Below the pieces are notes generated by a model. The model worked only from the letters and a program-made list of their open reading frames with translations, ran no database searches and was not told the origin of the DNA. From Deltaproteobacteria bacterium (GTDB taxonomy: Bacteria > Desulfobacterota > Desulfobacteria > Desulfobacterales > Desulfatibacillaceae): a DNA stretch of 5,912 bases. Position numbers and translations under genes: made by a program. Below, piece after piece: positions 1-5,349 of the stretch. The stretch lies in the NCBI GenBank assembly GCA_021815525.1, contig JAKAGN010000191.1:1-5912 (forward strand), written 5' to 3'. How positions within the stretch are numbered: the stretch's first letter is position 1; the number at the start of each line of letters is the position of its first letter.

Positions 1-1
1 G

Positions 2-1546
2 CACCTAGCCGGCGGCAAGCCCGTGGAGAAGCTTTGCTACAAGGGCCCCGGCGACGTGGCAAGCGTCCCCCTGGAGAAGGATCATCCCTTCTTCAAGGAG
101 CAGATGTTCTGGGTCATGCGCAACAAGGGCTTGATAGACCCCGAAAAGATCGACGAGTACATCGCCCGGGACGGCTACTTCGGCGTCGCCAAGGCCCTTT
201 TCGACATGACGCCCCAGGGCATCGTGGACGAGGTCCTGAAATCCGGCCTTAGGGGCCGCGGCGGCGCGGGCTTCCCCACCGGCATGAAGTGGAGCTTCGC
301 GTCGAAATCGGTGTCGGACGTGAAATACGTCCTCTGCAACGCCGACGAGGGCGATCCGGGCGCCTTCATGGACCGCTCGGTCCTGGAGGCCGATCCCCAC
401 GCGGTCATAGAGGGCATGATCATCGCGGCCCGGGCCATAGGCGCGCACCAGGGCTACGTCTACTGCCGCACCGAGTATCCGCTGGCCATCCACAGGCTTA
501 ATCTGGCCATCTCCCAGGCCAAGGAGTACGGGCTTCTGGGAAAGGACATCCTGGGAAGCGGCTTTGACTTCGAGCTAGACATCTACGAGGGCGCGGGAGC
601 CTTCGTGTGCGGTGAGGAGACGGCCTTGATGGCCAGTATCGAGGGCCGGCGCGGAATGCCGCGGCCACGGCCGCCCTTCCCGGCCCACCAGGGCCTCTGG
701 AAGAAGCCCTCGATCCTGAACAACGTGGAGACCTTCGCCAACATCGCCCAGATCATTTTAAACGGTGGGGCCTGGTACGCCGCCGTGGGCACGGAAAAGA
801 GCAAGGGCACCAAGGTGTTCGCCCTTTCCGGGAAGATCACCAACATCGGCCTCGTTGAAGTGCCCATGGGCATTCCGCTTAGGACCATCGTGTACGACGT
901 GGGCGGCGGAGTGCCCAACAAGAAGAAGTTCAAGGCCGTGCAGCTGGGCGGGCCCTCGGGCGGCTGCGTGCCCGACTCCCACCTGGACACCGTGGTGGAC
1001 TACGAGGAAATCGCCAAGGTGGGCGCCATCATGGGCTCGGGCGGCATGATCGTGATGGACGAGACCACCTGCATGGTGGACATGGCCCGTTACTTCATGG
1101 ACTTCATCCAGGATGAGTCCTGCGGCAAGTGCACCCCCTGCCGCGAGGGCACCCGCCGGATGCTGGAGATACTGGTCAGGATCTGCGAGGGAAAGGGCGA
1201 GCCCGAGGACATCCAAACCCTGGAGGACCTTTCGGAGGTCATCAAGGAGTCGGCCCTGTGCGGCCTGGGGCAGACCGGCCCCAACCCGGTGCTTTCGACG
1301 CTTCGCTACTTCCGTGACGAGTACGAGGCCCACATCCTGGAGAAGCGCTGCCCGGCCAAGCGCTGCGTGGCGCTTCTGAAGTTTGCGGTAGACCCCGAGA
1401 TCTGCAAGAAGTGCGGCCTGTGCGCCAAGGCCTGCCCCCAGGGGGCCATAGCGTGGCAGAAGAAGGAGGCGGCCGTCATCGACAGAACAAAGTGCGTCAA
1501 GTGCATGAGCTGCTTTGAGGTGTGTCCGGCCAGCGCCATTTTCTAA
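2..1546 (+). CDS. nuoF: NuoF/HndC/HydB-type NADH-binding flavoprotein with C-terminal 2x[4Fe-4S] domain (5'-truncated)
   Basis: This is the NADH-oxidising flavoprotein subunit of a soluble hydrogenase or complex-I-like oxidoreductase; it passes electrons from NADH through FMN to iron-sulfur clusters. The frame is open to the left edge and reads HLAGGKPVEKL before the GTG at 23, which fits the linker after the usual N-terminal thioredoxin-like [2Fe-2S] domain. That GTG is therefore probably internal and the true start lies outside. Counting from base 23: the FMN/NADH glycine-rich loop GRGGAGFPTG is at residues 78-87, NADEGDPGAF at 106-115, and EGAGAFVCGEETAL at 189-202. An SLBB-like region follows. 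The N3 cluster ligands are C367, C370, C373 and C413. Two ferredoxin motifs (C461/464/467/471 and C491/494/497/501) close the 507-residue visible part. Plain complex I NuoF lacks this tail. It is typical of HndC/HydB subunits of NADH-linked, often electron-bifurcating, [FeFe]-hydrogenases and of related formate dehydrogenase or NADH:ferredoxin modules. The partner subunits are not in view, so the complex cannot be named. Confidence 0.93.
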   Translation, partial: HLAGGKPVEKLCYKGPGDVASVPLEKDHPFFKEQMFWVMRNKGLIDPEKIDEYIARDGYFGVAKALFDMTPQGIVDEVLKSGLRGRGGAGFPTGMKWSFASKSVSDVKYVLCNADEGDPGAFMDRSVLEADPHAVIEGMIIAARAIGAHQGYVYCRTEYPLAIHRLNLAISQAKEYGLLGKDILGSGFDFELDIYEGAGAFVCGEETALMASIEGRRGMPRPRPPFPAHQGLWKKPSILNNVETFANIAQIILNGGAWYAAVGTEKSKGTKVFALSGKITNIGLVEVPMGIPLRTIVYDVGGGVPNKKKFKAVQLGGPSGGCVPDSHLDTVVDYEEIAKVGAIMGSGGMIVMDETTCMVDMARYFMDFIQDESCGKCTPCREGTRRMLEILVRICEGKGEPEDIQTLEDLSEVIKESALCGLGQTGPNPVLSTLRYFRDEYEAHILEKRCPAKRCVALLKFAVDPEICKKCGLCAKACPQGAIAWQKKEAAVIDRTKCVKCMSCFEVCPASAIF

Positions 1547-1670
1547 AGGGCCGCCCAAAAACGCGATCTGCGGCGTTGCGCTTCGTCTTGCGCTCGGTCA
1601 CGTATGAACAATACGCTCCCTGCGCGCGCGACTTGCGCGCCTTGCATATCATCGTTTTTGATCGGCCCTT
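1546..1670. repeat. 125-bp imperfect palindromic intergenic element
   Basis: The two arms are symmetric about base 1608. The outer 8 bp pair perfectly (AAGGGCCG at 1546-1553 with CGGCCCTT at 1663-1670). After two mismatches a second 8 bp pair perfectly (CAAAAACG at 1556-1563 with CGTTTTTG at 1653-1660). The centre has CGTAT (1601-1605) facing ATACG (1611-1615). Between these, GCGC-rich and GAT.TGC segments match with one-base shifts. The left arm begins on the last base of the flavoprotein stop codon, and TTTC just before the stop (1540-1543) continues the similarity to the right flank. In RNA this would form a long 3' hairpin right after the stop, which may protect or end that transcript. 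It resembles palindromic intergenic repeats I associate with Desulfobacterota genomes; that link is from memory, not a search. Confidence 0.75.
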
Positions 1671-1696
1671 GAAAGGGGCTCGGCCGACATTTCTAA

Positions 1697-1756
1697 AGTA
1701 CGCTTGCCTTGTCCGACACAGGCCGTAGTTTTTGATCGGCCCCTTGAGAAGCGGGC
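1697..1756. repeat. Shortened second copy of the palindrome's right half
   Basis: The 15-mer GTTTTTGATCGGCCC at 1654-1668 recurs at 1728-1742, 74 bp downstream. Both copies are followed by a similar small self-pairing tail (TTGAAAGGGGC and CTTGAGAAGCGGGC). Upstream of each, TACGCT is present (1612-1617 and 1699-1704), but the distance to the 15-mer is 42 bp in the full element and 29 bp here, so about 13 bp are missing and the middle has diverged. No left arm is present for this copy. It looks like a partial duplication or a decayed second insertion. Confidence 0.6.
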
Positions 1757-1762
1757 ATGAGG

Positions 1763-1785
1763 AAAACGGCGCCTGCGTCGTTTTT
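1763..1785 (+). terminator. Possible intrinsic terminator
   Basis: AAAACGGCG (1763-1771) can pair with CGTCGTTTT (1776-1784) through nine pairs, one of them G-U, around a CCTG loop, with a run of five T at 1781-1785. The A-tract on the other side means it could also act on the opposite strand. The stem is only moderately GC-rich and the T-run is largely within the stem, so this is a candidate for ending transcription from the flavoprotein operon, not a firm call. Confidence 0.35.
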
Positions 1786-1816
1786 GGCGGGCTGTTTACG
1801 AATCAATTCCACGGGG

Positions 1817-1852
1817 GCTCGCGCCAAGGGGCCGGCGCGGGCGATGCCCGCG
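1817..1852 (+). promoter_or_regulatory. Mutually exclusive hairpins in regulator leader
   Basis: GCTCGCGCC (1817-1825) can pair with GGCGCGGGC (1834-1842), nine pairs with one G-U. The same 1836-1842 segment can instead pair perfectly with GCCCGCG (1846-1852) around a GAT loop. Only one can form at a time, which is the geometry of an attenuator or leader switch. The second hairpin is followed by GGAGGTTTTC, a poor T-run. In DNA this rich in G and C such pairing can arise by chance, and I recognise no known riboswitch consensus here. Confidence 0.25.
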
Positions 1853-1939
1853 GGAGGTTTTCGGGGAGACACGGGAAACAAGAACAGGCGTTAAAAAACC
1901 CTCTTGCATACCCTCCAGCACGGTTGTCCGGGACAAACC

Positions 1940-2998
1940 ATGCTGCCCAAAGGCGAACTTGCCGAGGCGCGCATCCTGATCGTTGACGATGCGCCGGAAA
2001 TCATCCGGCTCTTGAGCTTCTACCTCAAGAGCGAGGGGTTTCCGCTCGTACGCGGCGTAACCGACCCCACCGAAGCCGTGGACGCCTACCGGGATTTCAT
2101 GCCCAACCTCGTTATCCTGGATTTGCTCATGCCCAAGCTGGACGGTTTTGCCGTCCTGGAGGAGATCAAGGAGATGGACCCGGACGCGTTTTCCGTCCTC
2201 GTCCTCACCTCCCAGAAGGACCAGGAAACAAGGATCAAGGCCCTCCACGCCGGAGCCAAGGATTTTCTCACCAAGCCCTTCGACAGGGCCGAGGCCCTGG
2301 CCCGGATACAAAACCTCGTCCAGATGAACCTCCTTTACAGCCGGGTGAGGGATCAGAACCGCCACCTGGAGCGCCTGGTGGCCGACCGCACCCGGGAGCT
2401 TCAGGAAACCCGGTTCCAGATCATCAAGCGCCTGGGCAAGGCCGCCGAGTACAAGGACGAGGACACGGGGCTCCACATCATGCGCATAAGCCGCATGTGC
2501 GCGCTTCTCGCCTACGCCGCAGGACTCGCGGTGAGGCAGTGCGAGCTCATAGAGCACGCGAGCCCCATGCACGACATCGGAAAGATCGGCATTCCCGACC
2601 ACATCCTTCAAAAAAAGGGCCATCTGACCGAGGAAGAGTTCGACGTCATGAAGACCCACACGAAGATCGGGGCGGATCTTCTTTCCGGCGACGATTCCGA
2701 GCTTCTGTTGCTGGCCGGCGTCATCGCCCTCACACACCACGAGCGCTGGGACGGGCTGGGCTATCCCGGCGGTCTCGCAGCCGACTCCATTCCCGTGGAG
2801 GGGCGCATCTGCGCCCTTTGTGACACCTTCGACGCCCTGGTGTCCCAGAGGCCCTACAAGCTGCCCTGGACCACCAACGATGCGGTGAGCGAAATCAAGA
2901 ACGGCCGAGGCCTCCATTTCGACCCTGTCCTTGTGGACCTCTTCCTGGAGATACTTCCCGAAATGCTGAAGATCGGGGAGGAACTGCGGGAAGGCTGA
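1940..2998 (+). CDS. Response regulator with HD-GYP domain (predicted c-di-GMP phosphodiesterase)
   Basis: This 352-residue cytoplasmic two-component output protein has a receiver (REC) domain at about residues 10-125 with D16/D17 in the acidic pocket, phosphoacceptor D61 (ILDLLMP), T90 and K112 (TKPF). A charged helical linker follows at about 126-165, then an HD-GYP domain at about 165-345. The domain retains its metal and signature residues: H179 in DTGLHIMRIS, H211-D212 in HDIGKIGIPD, H240, H266-H267, GYP at 274-276, and D295 in the CDTFDAL segment. HD-GYP proteins of this type hydrolyse cyclic-di-GMP to pGpG or GMP, with activity set by phosphorylation of the receiver. I chose ATG 1940 because it starts just before the receiver's first strand. 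A TTG at 1904 would add 12 residues without a ribosome-binding site, and the site before 1940 is itself weak. No partner histidine kinase is visible, so the input signal is unknown. The next gene starts 64 bp downstream on the same strand. Confidence 0.94.
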   Translation: MLPKGELAEARILIVDDAPEIIRLLSFYLKSEGFPLVRGVTDPTEAVDAYRDFMPNLVILDLLMPKLDGFAVLEEIKEMDPDAFSVLVLTSQKDQETRIKALHAGAKDFLTKPFDRAEALARIQNLVQMNLLYSRVRDQNRHLERLVADRTRELQETRFQIIKRLGKAAEYKDEDTGLHIMRISRMCALLAYAAGLAVRQCELIEHASPMHDIGKIGIPDHILQKKGHLTEEEFDVMKTHTKIGADLLSGDDSELLLLAGVIALTHHERWDGLGYPGGLAADSIPVEGRICALCDTFDALVSQRPYKLPWTTNDAVSEIKNGRGLHFDPVLVDLFLEILPEMLKIGEELREG

Positions 2999-3045
2999 GG
3001 TCCGGCTCCTTATGTGACTCGTCGATTCGCCGGGCGACGCCGGAT

Positions 3046-3051
3046 GGAAGG
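3046..3051 (+). promoter_or_regulatory. Ribosome-binding site of the TVP38 gene
   Basis: GGAAGG lies 11 bases before ATG 3063 and 5 bases before an in-frame GTG at 3057. Both starts are usable and differ by only two residues. I prefer the ATG as the commoner codon, but the spacing slightly favours GTG. Nearby CCGGA (3040-3044) can pair with TCCGG (3001-3005) in the short gap, enclosing a CGTCG/CGACG stem, so the site sits at the foot of a possible weak fold. Confidence 0.5.
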
Positions 3052-3062
3052 CTTGGGTGGGC

Positions 3063-3779
3063 ATGGAAAAAAGGGGAAAAGCCCGGCTTCTGGCCCTCCT
3101 TGCGGTGGCCGCCGCCCTCGCCCTCTTTTTCGCCTTGGGCCTTCACCGCCGCTTCTCCCTGGCGGAGGCCGCGGCCCTCAGGGAACGCTTCGCGCTTCTC
3201 TACGCGCAAAGGCCCCTTGCCGTCATCGCCGGCTACGCCGGAATATACGTGGCCGTGACGGCGCTTTCCCTGCCGGGCGCGGCGGTCCTAACGCTTCTTG
3301 GCGGCGGAATATTCGGCCTGCCGGTGGGGGTCCTCGTCGTCTCCTTTTCCAGCAGCGCGGGCGCCCTGGCGGCCTGCGCCGTCTCTCGCTTCATCCTGAG
3401 GGACTTCGTCACCCGCCGCCTGGGCCCCAGGCTCGAGGCGGTAAACCGGGGCCTTGAAAGGGAAGGGGCCTTCTACCTTTTCGGGCTCAGGCTCGTGCCC
3501 CTTTTCCCGTTCTGGCTGGTGAACCTGGCCATGGGCCTGACGCGGATGCCGCTTCGCACCTACTACTGGGTCTCCCAGGCCGGGATGCTGCCCGCAACGG
3601 TGGTCTTCGTGAACGCCGGGCGGGAGCTTTCCCGGCTTACGTCCACCTCCGGCCTCCTTTCTCCGGGGCTGGTTTTTTCCTTCGTTCTTCTGGGACTGAT
3701 GCCCCTTGCCGCTAAAAAGACGCTGGAATGGTTACGAAAAAAGCGGAATGCCTCATCTTCAGTTGATGGCTCCGGCTGA
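3063..3779 (+). CDS. TVP38/TMEM64-family (VTT domain, DedA superfamily) inner-membrane protein
   Basis: This 238-residue polytopic inner-membrane protein begins with a positively charged N-terminus (MEKRGKAR) and a membrane helix at about residues 9-27. Further hydrophobic segments lie at about 52-70, 74-95, 137-158, 168-186 and 198-217, followed by a basic C-terminus. The family hallmarks are LPGAAVLTLLGGGIFG (70-85), the small-residue stretch SSSAGALAACAVSRF (96-110), and GLRLVPLFPFWLVNLAMGLT (141-160) with R143, P146 and P149. DedA-superfamily proteins include lipid scramblases and undecaprenyl-phosphate carriers, but bacterial TVP38-type members mostly have no assigned substrate. The gene ends 17 bp before the oxidoreductase start. 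In other bacteria these two proteins occur fused as one chain (TVP38 domain first, FAD oxidoreductase second), in the same order as here. That strongly suggests a working pair, with the enzyme held at or near the membrane. Confidence 0.93.
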   Translation: MEKRGKARLLALLAVAAALALFFALGLHRRFSLAEAAALRERFALLYAQRPLAVIAGYAGIYVAVTALSLPGAAVLTLLGGGIFGLPVGVLVVSFSSSAGALAACAVSRFILRDFVTRRLGPRLEAVNRGLEREGAFYLFGLRLVPLFPFWLVNLAMGLTRMPLRTYYWVSQAGMLPATVVFVNAGRELSRLTSTSGLLSPGLVFSFVLLGLMPLAAKKTLEWLRKKRNASSSVDGSG

Positions 3780-3796
3780 TCCTTGAAAGGGTAAAA

Positions 3797-5239
3797 ATGC
3801 CTTACGACTATGACCTAGGCGTGATCGGGGCCGGGGCCGCAGGCCTTACGGTCGCGGCCGGGGCGGCCCGGTTCGGCGCGAAAACGCTCCTCGTGGAAAA
3901 GGAGCGCATGGGCGGGGACTGCCTCCACTACGGCTGCGTGCCCTCGAAGACCCTGATCCGCACCGCCGCCGTGCGCCACGCCATGAAAACGGCCGCCCGC
4001 TTCGGGCTTCCGGAAACGGAGCTTCCCGAGGTGGACTTTCGGGCCGTTTCCCGGCGGATAGCCGGAGTCGTGTCCAGGATACAGGAGCACGACAGCGCCG
4101 AGCGCTTCAGCTCCCTGGGGGTGGACGTCCTTTTCGGAAGCGCCCGCTTCATGGACGAGCACAGCGTGGAGGTCTCCGGAAAGCGGGTCTTCGCCAAGAG
4201 CTGGGTTGTGGCCACGGGGTCCTCGCCCTTTGTGCCGCCCATCCCGGGCCTTTCCGAGACTCCCTTTCTCACCAACCGGGACATTTTCTCCCTTTCGCGC
4301 CTGCCCGGAAGCCTCCTCATCCTGGGGGGCGGGCCCATAGGGATCGAGATGGCCCAGGCCTTCTCGCGCCTGGGCTCCAAGGTGGCCGTGGTGGAGATGG
4401 GGCCCCAGATCCTTCCGGCCGAGGACCCCGACATGGCCCAGGTGGTGGTGGAGCGCCTGGAGCAGGAGGGCGTGGCTTTCCACCTGTCCACGAGGGCCGT
4501 TTCCGCGGCCCGCTCGGACGCCGGCGCCTCCGTGACGGTGGAAAAGCCCGACCGCACCCAGACCACGCTTTCGGCCGAGGCGCTCCTCGTGGCGGTGGGC
4601 AGGAACCCCAACACCGCCGGCATGGGGCTGGAGCGCATCGCCGTTTCCTTCACCCGCGCCGGGATCACCGTGGACGAGCGCCTTCGCACCGACCGCGCCC
4701 ACATCTTCGCCGCGGGCGACTGCAAGGCGGGCTTGAAGTTCACCCACGTGGCGGGCTACGACGCCTCCATCGTCCTTTCCAACGCCGTCTTGCACTGGCC
4801 CCGCAAGGCGGATTATACTTGGACCCCCTGGTGCACTTACACCGACCCGGAGCTGGCCTCGCTGGGTTTGAACGAAAAGCGCGCCAGGGCCAAGGGCTTG
4901 GACTTCAAGGTGGTTTCCGAGGAGTTCCGGGACAACGACCGGGCGCTGGCCGAGGGCTCCGGGGAGGGGCGCATCAAGCTTGTCCTTGGCGAGCGGGGCA
5001 AGGTGCTTGGAGTCCAGATCGCGGGCCCCCGCGCCGGTGAGATTCTCTCCGAGTGGGTTGGCGCGGCGGCGGGCGACGTGTCTCTTTCGAAGATCGCCTC
5101 GGCCGTGCATCCCTATCCCACCCTGTCCGAAATCAACCGGAAGGTTGCGGGAAAGGTCTTCGAGGCCAGGATTTTTTCCGATACCGTGCGAAAAACCCTA
5201 CGCTTTCTGTTCCAGTTCAAAGGCCGCGGACCGGCTTGA
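3797..5239 (+). CDS. Class I FAD/NAD(P) disulfide oxidoreductase, MerA/dihydrolipoyl dehydrogenase-like
   Basis: This 480-residue soluble flavoenzyme is expected to act as a homodimer that moves electrons between NAD(P)H, FAD and a dithiol. The FAD-binding GAGAAG is at residues 11-16, and the redox-active cysteine pair is C42 and C47 in GGDCLHYGCVPSK. The NAD-binding GGGPIGIE is at 177-184, with E200 ending the second strand (VAVVE), which favours NADH over NADPH. The second FAD motif AAGDC has D308. The C-terminal dimer domain carries the catalytic H438 and E445 (HPYPTLSE). It lacks both the N-terminal heavy-metal domain and the C-terminal vicinal cysteine pair of true mercuric reductase, so MerA-type labels based on similarity alone are probably misleading. 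No lipoyl-complex genes are adjacent, which argues against an ordinary E3 subunit. An AAAGGG ribosome-binding site (3786-3791) lies 5 bases before the ATG. It is probably co-transcribed with the TVP38 gene; the physiological substrate is unknown. Confidence 0.93.
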   Translation: MPYDYDLGVIGAGAAGLTVAAGAARFGAKTLLVEKERMGGDCLHYGCVPSKTLIRTAAVRHAMKTAARFGLPETELPEVDFRAVSRRIAGVVSRIQEHDSAERFSSLGVDVLFGSARFMDEHSVEVSGKRVFAKSWVVATGSSPFVPPIPGLSETPFLTNRDIFSLSRLPGSLLILGGGPIGIEMAQAFSRLGSKVAVVEMGPQILPAEDPDMAQVVVERLEQEGVAFHLSTRAVSAARSDAGASVTVEKPDRTQTTLSAEALLVAVGRNPNTAGMGLERIAVSFTRAGITVDERLRTDRAHIFAAGDCKAGLKFTHVAGYDASIVLSNAVLHWPRKADYTWTPWCTYTDPELASLGLNEKRARAKGLDFKVVSEEFRDNDRALAEGSGEGRIKLVLGERGKVLGVQIAGPRAGEILSEWVGAAAGDVSLSKIASAVHPYPTLSEINRKVAGKVFEARIFSDTVRKTLRFLFQFKGRGPA

Positions 5240-5257
5240 CGGCCCCGGCTTACGGAT

Positions 5258-5317
5258 CGCCCGGTAACACGGGCGCAGGACGGCTCCCCCCGCAGCATCA
5301 CCGGCTGTCACGGGCGC
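5258..5317. repeat. Hairpin and short imperfect direct repeat in the gap before the DUF547 gene
   Basis: CGCCCG (5258-5263) pairs perfectly with CGGGCG (5270-5275) around a six-base loop. The stretch CCGGTAACACGGGCGC (5261-5276) is echoed by CCGGCTGTCACGGGCGC (5301-5317), sharing the exact nonamer CACGGGCGC, and the second copy ends in a GGGCGCCC palindrome (5312-5319). No T-run follows, so it does not look like a terminator. It could be an RNA processing or stability element or a protein-binding pair, or simply chance in GC-rich DNA. Confidence 0.3.
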
Positions 5318-5334
5318 CCTGGAGAAGATTTTTC

Positions 5335-5341
5335 AAGGAGG
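5335..5341 (+). promoter_or_regulatory. Strong Shine-Dalgarno of the DUF547 gene
   Basis: AAGGAGG is a near-perfect ribosome-binding site, 8 bases before ATG 5350. It fixes this start, which also begins a clean signal peptide. It is clearly stronger than the sites of the other genes in the window. Confidence 0.85.
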
Positions 5342-5349
5342 ATGCCGCC

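Larger units (their letters stand above)
1547..1939. other. 393-bp intergenic region made of repeats and hairpins
   Basis: This gap separates the flavoprotein gene from the regulator gene and contains no convincing coding sequence. Short open frames across it lack recognisable protein features and ribosome-binding sites. From left to right it carries most of a 125-bp palindrome, a shortened second copy of that palindrome's right half, a terminator-like hairpin, and a pair of overlapping GC-rich hairpins close to the next gene. I could not pick out a convincing sigma-70 or sigma-54 promoter by eye, although one for the downstream gene is expected somewhere between about 1785 and 1935. Confidence 0.7.

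Noticed and set aside
23..25. GTG as the true start of the flavoprotein gene
   Set aside because: The frame stays open upstream to the window edge and the residues there (HLAGGKP) fit the family's linker, so the gene almost certainly begins outside the window.
758..1558. 266-codon open frame on the - strand opposite the flavoprotein
   Set aside because: Same shadow effect; no domain, and it would overlap the whole cluster-binding region of a real gene.
1522..1728. 68-codon + strand open frame running from the flavoprotein 3' end through the palindrome
   Set aside because: It translates repeat DNA, has no ribosome-binding site, and overlaps the real gene in another frame.
1547..1760. CRISPR array or tRNA gene in the repeat-rich gap
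   Set aside because: There are only two unequal copies without regular spacers, and no cloverleaf or tRNA-like landmarks.
1785..1800. Sigma-54-like promoter (TGGC...TTTAC)
   Set aside because: The GG-N10-GC spacing of the -24/-12 consensus is not met.
1904..1906. TTG as the start of the HD-GYP regulator
   Set aside because: There is no ribosome-binding site before it and the 12 extra residues match nothing in receiver domains; ATG 1940 begins just before the first receiver strand.
1796..3064. 422-codon open frame on the - strand opposite the HD-GYP regulator
   Set aside because: It is a shadow of a GC-rich gene: the + strand product has two complete, well-known domains, while the antisense product has no recognisable motif.
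3815..5110. 431-codon open frame on the - strand opposite the FAD oxidoreductase
   Set aside because: Low stop frequency in GC-rich DNA explains it. The composition (rich in Gly, His, Ala, Arg) is typical of an antisense shadow and the opposite strand is a clear enzyme.
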